Positions 50,575 through 58,415 of a DNA stretch of 64,000 bases are shown one piece after another. The stretch comes from Streptomyces longhuiensis (lineage in GTDB: Bacteria > Actinomycetota > Actinomycetes > Streptomycetales > Streptomycetaceae), in contig NZ_CP085173.1 of assembly GCF_020616555.1 (NCBI RefSeq), positions 4,537,501-4,601,500 on the forward strand, given 5' to 3'. The notes beneath the pieces were generated by a model. That model had not been told where the DNA came from. It ran no database searches and was given only the letters and a program-made list of their open reading frames with translations. Made by a program: the position numbers and the translations under genes. Numbering within the stretch: the first letter of the stretch is position 1; the number at the start of each line of letters is the position of its first letter.

Positions 50575-51918
50575 TCACGCCGCCGTGGCCAGCTGCTCGC
50601 GCGGTACGAACTGCACGTGCTGCTGTCCGCGGCGCAGGTCGAGCTTCAGCCGCAGGTTCGCGGCGCGGGCCAGCATCAGTGCGACGCCGACCGCGGCCGT
50701 GGCGCACACGAGGCCGCCGAGCGCGAAGCTGATCCGGACCCCGTACTGGTCGGCGATCCAGCCGAACAGGGGCCCGCCGAGCGGCGTACCGCCCGTGAAC
50801 ACCATCATGAACAGGGACATGACGCGGCCCCGCATCTCGGGGTCGGTGGCCATCTGGACGGACGAGTTCGCGGTCACGTTGACCGTGAGGCCGAGGATGC
50901 CGAGCAGCACGATCAGCGGCGCGAAGACCCAGACGTCGGGCGCGAACGCGGCCACGACCTCCAGGACACCGAAGCCGACCGCGGCTCCCGCGAGGACGCG
51001 CAGCCGGGTGGAGCGGCGCCGCGCGGCGAGCAGCGCACCGGCCAGCGAGCCGAGGGCCATGAGGGTGTTGAACACGCCGTACATGCCGACCCCGCCGTGG
51101 AAGACGTCGTCGGCGTAGGCGCTCAGCCAGATCGGGAAGTTGAAGCCGAAGGTGCCGACGAATCCGACGAGGACGATCGGCCAGATCAGCTCGGGGTGCT
51201 TGGAGACGTAGTCGAGGCCCTCGCGGAGCTGGCCCTTGCCGCGCGGGGCGCGGGGGGTGTGGTGCAGCTCGCGGGTGCGCATCAGGCAGAGGCTGGTGAG
51301 CGGGGCGAGGAAGGAGAGGCCGTTGGCAAGGAACGCCCAGCCCGGACCGACGGCAGCGGTGAGTCCACTCGCGACCGCGGGACCGATCAGGCGTGCCGAC
51401 TGGAAGTTCGCCGAGTTCAGGCTGACCGCGTTGCGGACCTGGTCGGGGCCGACCATCTCGGAGACGAAGGACTGGCGGGTCGGGTTGTCGACGACGGTGA
51501 CGAGGCCGGTGAAGAAGGCCGCGAGGTAGACGTGCCAGACCTGGACGTTCCCGGTGAGGGTGAGCGCGGCGAGGAAGAGCCCGGACAGGCTCATGGCGCC
51601 CTGGGTGACGAACAGGAGGTTCCGCTTGGCGAAACGGTCGGCGATGACGCCGCCGTAGAGGCCGAACAGGAGCATCGGCAGGAACTGCATGGCCGTGGTG
51701 ACACCGACGGCCGCCGAGGAGCCGGTGATGCTGAGCACCAGCCAGTCCTGGGTGATGCGGGCCATCCAGGTGCCGGTGTTGGAAACGACGGCCCCGGTCG
51801 CGAAGAGCCGGTAGTTACGGATCTTCAGCGAGCTGAACATCGAGCTCTTGCGGGGGCGGTCGGTCTTGTCGAGGGCGGTTGGTGCGGGGGCGGAGTCTGC
51901 TCCGGGTCCCGTACTCAA
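50575..51918 (-). CDS. MFS exporter (drug efflux type)
   Basis: 447 residues, 12 predicted helices; MFS_3 (enterobactin/macrolide efflux-like): NYRLFATGAVVSNTGTWMARITQDWLVL, GLYGGVIADRFAKRNLL (motif A), VDNPTRQSFVSEMVGPDQVRNAVSLNSANFQSARLIGPAVAS. TTG at 51918 was chosen for the excellent AAGGAGG 10 bp upstream. It follows a MarR gene by 69 bp on the same strand and is probably MarR-regulated. Substrate unknown. Confidence 0.92.
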   Translation of the reverse strand: MSTGPGADSAPAPTALDKTDRPRKSSMFSSLKIRNYRLFATGAVVSNTGTWMARITQDWLVLSITGSSAAVGVTTAMQFLPMLLFGLYGGVIADRFAKRNLLFVTQGAMSLSGLFLAALTLTGNVQVWHVYLAAFFTGLVTVVDNPTRQSFVSEMVGPDQVRNAVSLNSANFQSARLIGPAVASGLTAAVGPGWAFLANGLSFLAPLTSLCLMRTRELHHTPRAPRGKGQLREGLDYVSKHPELIWPIVLVGFVGTFGFNFPIWLSAYADDVFHGGVGMYGVFNTLMALGSLAGALLAARRRSTRLRVLAGAAVGFGVLEVVAAFAPDVWVFAPLIVLLGILGLTVNVTANSSVQMATDPEMRGRVMSLFMMVFTGGTPLGGPLFGWIADQYGVRISFALGGLVCATAAVGVALMLARAANLRLKLDLRRGQQHVQFVPREQLATAA

Positions 51919-51987
51919 TGCGGGTTCGCCTCCTTGGCGGCCGTGAACGGCAGGTCGACGACGCCCCGAAGGGCATGGCACAGGGGC

Positions 51988-52425
51988 TTACAGGTGGGCG
52001 AGCTTCTCCAGGACGGGGGCGGCGGCGCGGATCTTGGCCCACTCGTCCTCGTCCAGGTTCTCCACGAGCGAGGCCAGCCACGCGTTGCGCTTGCGGCGGC
52101 TCTCTTCGAGCATGGCCTCGGCCTGCTCGGTGGAGGTGACGACCTTCTGTCGCCGGTCCTCGGGATGCGGCTCCAGCCGGACGAGCCCCTTGGCCTCCAG
52201 CAGCGCGACGATGCGGGTCATCGACGGCGGCTGCACGTGCTCCTTGCGGGCGAGTTCGCCCGGAGTCGCGCTGCCGCAGCGGGCGAGGGTGCCGAGCACC
52301 GACATTTCTGTGGGGCTCAGCGACTCGTCGACCCGCTGGTGCTTGAGTCGGCGCGACAGGCGCATCACCGCTGAGCGCAAGGCGTTCACGGCGGCTGCGT
52401 CGTCGCCATGGGAGAGGTCCGGCAT
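51988..52425 (-). CDS. MarR-family regulator
   Basis: 145 residues. Winged helix: LSPTEMSVLGTLARCGSATPGELARKEHVQPPSMTRIVALLEAKGLVRLEPHPEDRRQKVVTST (DxRxxxV wing). Promoter and operator are in the AT-rich stretch TTAGCTTAACTCATTACTCTTTCTAAAG at about 52431-52458. Forms an operon with the MFS exporter downstream, a standard MarR-efflux pair. Confidence 0.93.
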   Translation of the reverse strand: MPDLSHGDDAAAVNALRSAVMRLSRRLKHQRVDESLSPTEMSVLGTLARCGSATPGELARKEHVQPPSMTRIVALLEAKGLVRLEPHPEDRRQKVVTSTEQAEAMLEESRRKRNAWLASLVENLDEDEWAKIRAAAPVLEKLAHL

Positions 52426-52458
52426 GTCCTTAGCTTAACTCATTACTCTTTCTAAAGA
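52426..52458 (-). promoter_or_regulatory. AT-rich MarR promoter/operator region
   Basis: The stretch from 52431 to 52458 (TTAGCTTAACTCATTACTCT...) is strikingly AT-rich for this genome and immediately precedes the MarR start. Candidate autoregulatory operator; half-sites TTAGCTTAA and TTTCTAAAG are loosely inverted. Confidence 0.45.
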
Positions 52459-52579
52459 CCACTCGGATTCCCGTGACTCCGCCCACTGAACCCTCCGCGA
52501 CCCCCTCCGTCACCCATATGAGTGACGTGGCCACGAAAAGTGACACGCGGGCGGACAGGGGCCCGCGACCCTGTTGCGC

Positions 52580-52762
52580 ATGGGATCGACAGTGCTCAGC
52601 CTGCGGATAGACGGTGAGCTGCTCGAGCGGCTCAAGGCCCACGCCGCCAAAAGAGGAATGAGCGTCCAGGACTATGTGGTCCGGACGCTCATTCGGGACG
52701 ACTTCGACGAACGCTTCGCGACGTCCGTCGAGAAGACAGAGGCTTTCTACGGGGCCGCGTAG
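52580..52762 (+). CDS. Ribbon-helix-helix (CopG/MetJ-like) small protein
   Basis: 60 residues: MGSTVLSLRIDGELLERLKAHAAKRGMSVQDYVVRTLIRDDFDERF. The beta strand TVLSLRID and two helices are the RHH DNA-binding fold; C-terminal tail VEKTEAFYG. No toxin gene is adjacent, so it is an orphan regulator rather than an obvious antitoxin. ATG at 52580 (TTG at 52574 possible). It converges on the purine permease gene. Confidence 0.8.
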   Translation: MGSTVLSLRIDGELLERLKAHAAKRGMSVQDYVVRTLIRDDFDERFATSVEKTEAFYGAA

Positions 52763-52817
52763 GACCTGCGGGCCGTCAGGAGCCGGGTGCGCGGTTTCCC
52801 GCGCCCCGTCAGGGCGC

Positions 52818-54263
52818 TCAGGTCAGACCCAGCGCCGGCATCAGGTAGTAGAAGGCGAATACCCCCGCGACGATGTACATCGCGACCGGCACCGAACGGG
52901 CGCGGCCCGCCGCGACCCGCAGCAGGGTGAAGGTGATGAAGCCCATCCCGATGCCGTTGGTGATCGAGTACGTGAACGGCATCATCAGCATCGTCACGAA
53001 GGCCGGGATGGCGATCGTGTAGTCGCTCCAGTCGATGGCCCCGATCGACCCCGACAGGATCAGGAAGCCGACCGCGAGCAGCGCGGGCGTGGCGGCCTGG
53101 GACGGGACCATCGTGGCGATCGGCGTGAGGAACAGCGCGACGGCGAAGAGACCGCCGGTGATCACGTTGGCGAAACCGGTGCGGGCGCCCTCGCCGACAC
53201 CGGCGGTGGACTCCACGAAGCAGGTGGTGGCCGACGAGGACGAGGCGCCGCCCGCGGCGACGGCGATGCCGTCGATGAAGAGGACCTTGTTCATGCCGGG
53301 CATCTGACCGTTCTCGTCGGTCAGCTTGGCCTCGTCGCTGATACCCATGATCGTGCCCATCGCGTCGAAGAAGCACGACAGCAGCACGGTGAAGACGAAG
53401 AGGATGCCGGTCAGCAGGCCGACCTTGTCGAAGCCGCCGAACAGGCTGACCTGGCCGACCAGACCGAAGTCCGGCATCTCGACCGGGTTGCCGGGCCACT
53501 TGGGCGTCGTCAGGCCCCAGCTCGGGACGTTGGCGACCGCCTCGATGAACACCGCGACGAGCGTCATGACGACGATGGAGATCAGGATGGCGCCCGGCAC
53601 CTTGCGCACGATCAGCGCGAGGGTGAGCAGCACGCCGAGCACGAAGACGAGGACGGGCCAGCCGTTGAGGTGACCGTCGCTGCCGAGCTGGAGCGGCACC
53701 GTGGTGTGCGCGGCGTCCGGGATACGGGAGACGAAGCCCGAGTCGACCAGGCCGATCAGCATGATGAACAGGCCGATACCGATCGCGATGCCCTTGCGCA
53801 GGCCGAGCGGCACGGCGTTCATGACGCGCTCGCGCAGACCGGTCGCCACCAGGAGCATCACGACGAAGCCCGCGAGGACGACCATGCCCATCGCGTCGGG
53901 CCACGACATGCGGGGCGCGAGCTGGAGGGCGACGACGGTGTTCACGCCGAGGCCGGCGGCGAGCGCGATCGGGACGTTGCCGATGACACCCATGAGCAGG
54001 GTCGTGAAGGCGGCGGTGAGCGCGGTCGCGGTGACCAGCTGGCCGTTGTCGAGCTGGTGCCCGTACATGTCCTTCGCGCTGCCGAGAATGATCGGGTTCA
54101 GCACGATGATGTAGGCCATCGCGAAGAAGGTGGCGAAGCCGCCACGGATCTCCCGGCTGACCGTCGAGCCCCGCTCGGAGATCTTGAAGAAGCGGTCGAG
54201 GCCGTTCTTGGGGGCCGACGGCGGCTCGATGAGATCGACCGGGGCGGGGGCCGAGCTGGACAT
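52818..54263 (-). CDS. NCS2 purine (guanine/hypoxanthine) permease
   Basis: 481 residues, about 13 helices, AzgA/PbuG-like subfamily: TVSREIRGGFATFFAMAYIIVLNPIILG, GNVPIALAAGLGVNTVVA, the NCS2 signature DAMGTIMGISDEAKLTDENG, and SSSSATTCFVESTAGVGEGARTGFANVITGGLF. Proton symport of hypoxanthine/guanine/adenine expected. ATG 54263. The 190-bp region upstream, shared with DUF2530, shows no recognised purine riboswitch. Confidence 0.93.
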   Translation of the reverse strand: MSSSAPAPVDLIEPPSAPKNGLDRFFKISERGSTVSREIRGGFATFFAMAYIIVLNPIILGSAKDMYGHQLDNGQLVTATALTAAFTTLLMGVIGNVPIALAAGLGVNTVVALQLAPRMSWPDAMGMVVLAGFVVMLLVATGLRERVMNAVPLGLRKGIAIGIGLFIMLIGLVDSGFVSRIPDAAHTTVPLQLGSDGHLNGWPVLVFVLGVLLTLALIVRKVPGAILISIVVMTLVAVFIEAVANVPSWGLTTPKWPGNPVEMPDFGLVGQVSLFGGFDKVGLLTGILFVFTVLLSCFFDAMGTIMGISDEAKLTDENGQMPGMNKVLFIDGIAVAAGGASSSSATTCFVESTAGVGEGARTGFANVITGGLFAVALFLTPIATMVPSQAATPALLAVGFLILSGSIGAIDWSDYTIAIPAFVTMLMMPFTYSITNGIGMGFITFTLLRVAAGRARSVPVAMYIVAGVFAFYYLMPALGLT

Positions 54264-54453
54264 GGATGACCTCTGGATCGTGTGCTTGTGGGGGCGCTGT
54301 TTGGCGTTTTCTACGAACAGAAGTGGCCAGACTCAGGCCGTTTCAGTATGAACATATGAGCAAGAATTCGCTATCTCCGCGCGTAGACCCTTGACCCATA
54401 AGGGTTCCGGGGCGACTGAAGATGTCGTTTCGTGCTCCTCGTAAGCTGTGCCC

Positions 54454-54720
54454 ATGGAGAAGTGGACCCCCAAGCACGAGGCACCCGAGCCCCTTGAAGG
54501 GCCCGTGGTCGCCACCATCACGGGCGGCACGATCCTGTGGTTCGTCCTCTTCCTGGTGCAGCTGCCGTTCTACGGCTGGTTCGACGACCACGGCCACACC
54601 TGGTGGGTGTGGACCTGCCTGGCCGGCGCCGGACTCGGACTCATCGGCATCTGGTACGTACGGGGACGCGACGCGGCGCTCAAGCGCGCGGCCGCCGAAG
54701 CGGGCCCGGCACCCGAGTAG
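54454..54720 (+). CDS. DUF2530 membrane protein
   Basis: 88 residues, two helices (VVATITGGTILWFVLFLVQLPF and TWWVWTCLAGAGLGLIGIWYV) and a charged tail. Actinobacterial DUF2530 family of unknown function. ATG at 54454 (an in-frame GTG at 54448 is possible). Divergent from the NCS2 permease, 145 bp before the P-type ATPase. Confidence 0.85.
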   Translation: MEKWTPKHEAPEPLEGPVVATITGGTILWFVLFLVQLPFYGWFDDHGHTWWVWTCLAGAGLGLIGIWYVRGRDAALKRAAAEAGPAPE

Positions 54721-54865
54721 CGGCCTGCCCGGCCCCCGGGCAGTGGCCGGCGCCCCGTCCGCGTACGACCACGGGACCGGTCCCCGCCCCGCCACGTCCT
54801 CCCGGAGTCGGATCTTTGGCGCACCCGAGGGGTGAAGCCGCAAATCCGCCCGTACTGTCGTTTGC

Positions 54866-57265
54866 ATGACGCACATCGACGCGGGCTCCGAGCTGGACCC
54901 CGTCCACCCGGTGCCGCTCCCCCAGCGGGCGAGGGGGCTCACCACCGGCGAGGTGGCCGAGCGCGTCGCGCGCGGCGAGATCAACGACATACCGGTCCAC
55001 AGCTCCCGCTCCACCACCGAGATCATCCGCGCGAACGTCTTCACGCGGTTCAACGCGATCATCGGCGTCCTCTGGCTGATCATGCTGTTCGTCGCGCCGT
55101 TCCAGGACAGCCTCTTCGGCTACGTCATCCTCGCGAACACCGGCATCGGCATCATCCAGGAGCTGCGCGCCAAGAAGACCCTCGACTCGCTCGCCGTCAT
55201 CGGTGAGGCGAAACCGACGGTCCGCCGCGACGGGCGCGCCACCGAGATCTCCACCTCCGCCATCGTCCTCGGCGACCTGATCGAGATCGGGCCGGGCGAC
55301 AAGATCGTCGTGGACGGTGTGTGCGCCGAGGCCGACGGGCTGGAGATCGACGAGTCCCTGCTCACCGGCGAGGCCGACCCCGTCGTCAAGCACCACGGCG
55401 ACCAGGTCATGTCCGGCAGCTTCGTCGTCGCCGGCGGCGGCGCCTTCACCGCCACGAAGGTCGGCCGCGAGGCCTACGCCGCGCAGCTCGCCGAGGAGGC
55501 CAGCCGCTTCACCCTCGTCCACTCCGAGCTGCGCACCGGCATCTCCACCATCCTCAAGTACGTCACCTGGATGATGGTCCCGACCGCGATCGGCCTCGTC
55601 ATCAGCCAGCTCGTGGTCAAGGAGAACGACTTCAAGGACTCCGTCGCGCGGACCGTCGGCGGCATCGTGCCGATGGTCCCCGAGGGGCTCGTCCTGCTCA
55701 CCTCCGTCGCCTTCGCGATCGGCGTGATCCGCCTCGGCCGCAAGCAGTGCCTCGTCCAGGAACTCCCCGCCATCGAGGGCCTCGCCCGCGTCGACACCGT
55801 CTGCCTCGACAAGACGGGCACCCTCACCGAGGGCGGCATGGACGTCACCGAGCTGCGTCCGCTCGGCGGCGCCGACGAGGGCTACGTACGCAAGGTGCTC
55901 GGCGCGCTCGGCGAGTCCGACCCGCGGCCCAACGCCTCGCTCCAGGCGATCATCGACGCCTACCCCGACAGCGAGGAGTGGCGCTGCACCGAGTCGCTGC
56001 CCTTCTCCTCCGCCCGCAAGTACAGCGGCGCCGCGTTCAGCGAGGGCGACGGCACCACCAGCGCGTGGCTGCTCGGCGCGCCCGACGTTCTCCTGCCGGC
56101 CGGGCACCCGGTGCTCGCCGAGACCGAAGAGCTCAACCACCGCGGCCTGCGCGTCCTGCTCCTGGCCCGCGCCCGCGGCGACCTCGACGACCGTGCGGTC
56201 GAGAAGGGCGCCGAGGCCGTCGCCCTGGTCGCGATGGAGCAGCGGCTGCGGCCCGACGCGGCGGACACGCTGCGGTACTTCGCCGACCAGGGTGTCCACG
56301 CGAAGGTCATCTCCGGGGACAACGCGGTGTCGGTGGGCGCCGTCGCCGGGAAGCTGGGCCTCGCGGGTGCCCAGGACACGGTCGACGCCCGCACGCTCCC
56401 CGCCGACCAGGCCGGGATGGCCAAGGCCCTCGACGAGAACACCGTGTTCGGTCGCGTCACCCCGCAGCAGAAGCGCGACATGGTCGGCGCCCTCCAGTCC
56501 CACGGGCACACGGTCGCGATGACGGGCGACGGCGTGAACGACGTGCTCGCCCTCAAGGACGCCGACATCGGCGTCTCCATGGGCTCGGGCTCGGAGGCGA
56601 CCCGCGCCGTCGCGCAGATCGTGCTCCTCAACAACAGCTTCTCCACGCTGCCGTCGGTCGTCGCCGAGGGCCGCCGCGTCATCGGAAACATCACGCGCGT
56701 CGCGTCCCTGTTCCTGGTCAAGACGGTCTACTCGGTACTGCTCGCCGTCCTCGTGGTCTGCTTCCAGATCGAGTACCCGTTCCTGCCCCGGCACCTGACG
56801 CTGCTGTCGACGCTGACGATCGGCATCCCCGCGTTCTTCCTGGCGCTCGCGCCCAACAAGGAGCGGGCCAAACCGCAGTTCGTGAGGCGCGTGATGCGGT
56901 ACGCGATCCCGGGCGGCGTCGTCGCCGGGACCGCCACCTTCGTGACGTACGTGATCGCCCGGCACTACTACACGGGCTCCGGCGCGCTCGACGCCGAGAC
57001 GAGTTCGGCGACGCTGACGCTGTTCCTCGTCTCGATGTGGGTCCTCGCGATCATCGCGCGGCCCTACACGTGGTGGCGGGTGTGCCTGGTGGCCGCGATG
57101 GGCGCGGCGTTCCTGCTCGTCCTCGTGGTGCCGTGGCTCCAGGACTTCTTCGCGCTGAAGCTGGTGGGTGCGTCGATGCCGTGGACGGCGGTCGGCATCG
57201 CGGCGGTGGCGGCGGTCGCCCTGGAATACGCATGGCGCTGGGTCGACCGCCGCTTTCCCGTGTGA
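54866..57265 (+). CDS. P-type cation ATPase (CtpE-like)
   Basis: 799 residues, HAD-IC P-type ATPase. Actuator LTGEADPV, phosphorylation site DKTGTLTEGG (Asp ~317), nucleotide hinge MTGDGVNDVLALKDADIGVSMGSGSEATR, and TM4 VPEGLVLLTSVAFAIGV (PEGL) as in mycobacterial CtpE, which is implicated in Ca2+ uptake. No CPx heavy-metal motif or N-terminal HMA domain. Ten helices expected. Ca2+ substrate is inference from family. Confidence 0.92.
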   Translation: MTHIDAGSELDPVHPVPLPQRARGLTTGEVAERVARGEINDIPVHSSRSTTEIIRANVFTRFNAIIGVLWLIMLFVAPFQDSLFGYVILANTGIGIIQELRAKKTLDSLAVIGEAKPTVRRDGRATEISTSAIVLGDLIEIGPGDKIVVDGVCAEADGLEIDESLLTGEADPVVKHHGDQVMSGSFVVAGGGAFTATKVGREAYAAQLAEEASRFTLVHSELRTGISTILKYVTWMMVPTAIGLVISQLVVKENDFKDSVARTVGGIVPMVPEGLVLLTSVAFAIGVIRLGRKQCLVQELPAIEGLARVDTVCLDKTGTLTEGGMDVTELRPLGGADEGYVRKVLGALGESDPRPNASLQAIIDAYPDSEEWRCTESLPFSSARKYSGAAFSEGDGTTSAWLLGAPDVLLPAGHPVLAETEELNHRGLRVLLLARARGDLDDRAVEKGAEAVALVAMEQRLRPDAADTLRYFADQGVHAKVISGDNAVSVGAVAGKLGLAGAQDTVDARTLPADQAGMAKALDENTVFGRVTPQQKRDMVGALQSHGHTVAMTGDGVNDVLALKDADIGVSMGSGSEATRAVAQIVLLNNSFSTLPSVVAEGRRVIGNITRVASLFLVKTVYSVLLAVLVVCFQIEYPFLPRHLTLLSTLTIGIPAFFLALAPNKERAKPQFVRRVMRYAIPGGVVAGTATFVTYVIARHYYTGSGALDAETSSATLTLFLVSMWVLAIIARPYTWWRVCLVAAMGAAFLLVLVVPWLQDFFALKLVGASMPWTAVGIAAVAAVALEYAWRWVDRRFPV

Positions 57266-57312
57266 GGGGCCCCGTCAGCGAGGGGGCCCCGTCAGGGGTT
57301 ACCGCGGGGTGG

Positions 57313-58251
57313 TCACTGCACGTCGACGAAGTCGCTCGTGGCGGTCACGGCCGGGGTGGTGGAGGTGCCGGCGAAGCTGTAGCGCCAGTACCCGTCCGTG
57401 GCCGCCGTCACCGTGGTCTTCAGGCCGCCGGTCGAGGACGACGTCACCGTCTTGACGGTGGTGTAGCTGGCGGCGCCCTTCTTCTTGAACTGGAGCTTCA
57501 CGGACTGCTTGGTGTAGCCCATGTACTTGCTGGTGTCCCAGTTGGCGCGGGTGAGCGAGCCGGTGACCGTGATGGTCTTGCCCTTCTTCACCGGCTCCGG
57601 GGCGGCGTTGGTGGTCAGCTTGGAGTAACGCTGCAGCGCAGGGGCGGTCAGGCCGTACTGCTCGGCCACGCCGACCTTGCTCGCGTCGAAGTCGGCGGCG
57701 TCCGGGTCCTGGCCGTTGAAGGCGATGGCGTAGCCCTCGGCCTTCCACTTGGCGCCGGCGTCGTCGTTGATCAGCTCCTCCTGCGGGTAGATGTCGAGCG
57801 TGCCCTTGCAGGTGGCGACGGTCGAGGAGACGACCGAGCAGGCAGGCCAGTTGTCGCCGATGAGGACGTTGTCCGGGGCGTCTATCGTGCCGCGGTAGAT
57901 GTCCACGTCGAGCATGAAGTCGTCGGCGAAGATGTCGACATCGGCGCCGTGGGTCACGGTGTAGGTGACAGGGACAGTGACCTGCTTGGTGGTGCCGGCG
58001 ACGATCGGCTTGCCGCCGTTGACGCTCACCTTGGAGAAGGACAGGTCGAGCTGATACGGCGTGGCGGTGTCGTCGGCGGCGCGGAGCGACTTCGCCTGCT
58101 GGCCCGACTTCTGGGCCGTCAGCTGCTGCACCAGGGCGCGGGCCTGCGCCGGGGTGGGCTGGTCCGCGGCCTGCGCGGCGGGCACGGCGAACGCGGTGAG
58201 AGCCAGGGCGCCGGAGACGGTCGCGGCGGCCACAGTGGCACGGATGCGCAT
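57313..58251 (-). CDS. Secreted protein with beta-sandwich repeats
   Basis: 312 residues. Signal peptide MRIRATVAAATVSGALALTA...AQAAD, then a helical lead (AQARALVQQLTAQKSGQQ) and beta-rich domains: LDLSFSKVSVNGGKPIVAGTTKQVTVPVTYTVTHGADVDIFADDF and a C-terminal Ig-like unit PEPVKKGKTITVTGSLTRANWDTSKYMGY. Two cysteines (ACSVV, TCKG) probably pair. Streptomyces-conserved exported protein, function unknown; converges on the P-type ATPase gene. Confidence 0.85.
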   Translation of the reverse strand: MRIRATVAAATVSGALALTAFAVPAAQAADQPTPAQARALVQQLTAQKSGQQAKSLRAADDTATPYQLDLSFSKVSVNGGKPIVAGTTKQVTVPVTYTVTHGADVDIFADDFMLDVDIYRGTIDAPDNVLIGDNWPACSVVSSTVATCKGTLDIYPQEELINDDAGAKWKAEGYAIAFNGQDPDAADFDASKVGVAEQYGLTAPALQRYSKLTTNAAPEPVKKGKTITVTGSLTRANWDTSKYMGYTKQSVKLQFKKKGAASYTTVKTVTSSSTGGLKTTVTAATDGYWRYSFAGTSTTPAVTATSDFVDVQ

Positions 58252-58415
58252 GTGTTCCCCAAGTTGGAGAAGGGGTCCCGCGGTGCTGCTGCTGTCACGC
58301 GGGACCCAAGTGATCTAGGAGTCTGTTGACTCGGAAGATCAGACGAGCGATGCGGGCCTCTGGTTGTACGCGGGGTGAAGATTTTGTGACCGGTTTACGA
58401 TCACAAAATTCCGCC
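58252..58415. other. Intergenic region with AT-rich palindrome
   Basis: 164 bp between the secreted-protein start and the end of the sacsin-like gene. It contains ATTTTGTGA (58381-58389) and TCACAAAAT (58401-58409), a perfect 9-bp AT-rich inverted repeat with 11-bp spacer, immediately downstream of the sacsin-like gene. A promoter for the secreted protein (leftward) is presumably also here. Confidence 0.6.

Noticed and set aside
52580..52762. Toxin-antitoxin pair
   Set aside because: The RHH protein could be an antitoxin, but neither flank encodes a toxin-like protein (MarR upstream, NCS2 permease downstream).
52674..54269. 531-codon plus-strand open frame with Arg/Asp/His repeats
   Set aside because: Antisense to the NCS2 permease; no ribosome site and no domain.
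54264..54453. Purine riboswitch before the NCS2 permease
   Set aside because: The AT-richer leader was examined but no conserved purine-aptamer pairing could be recognised by eye.
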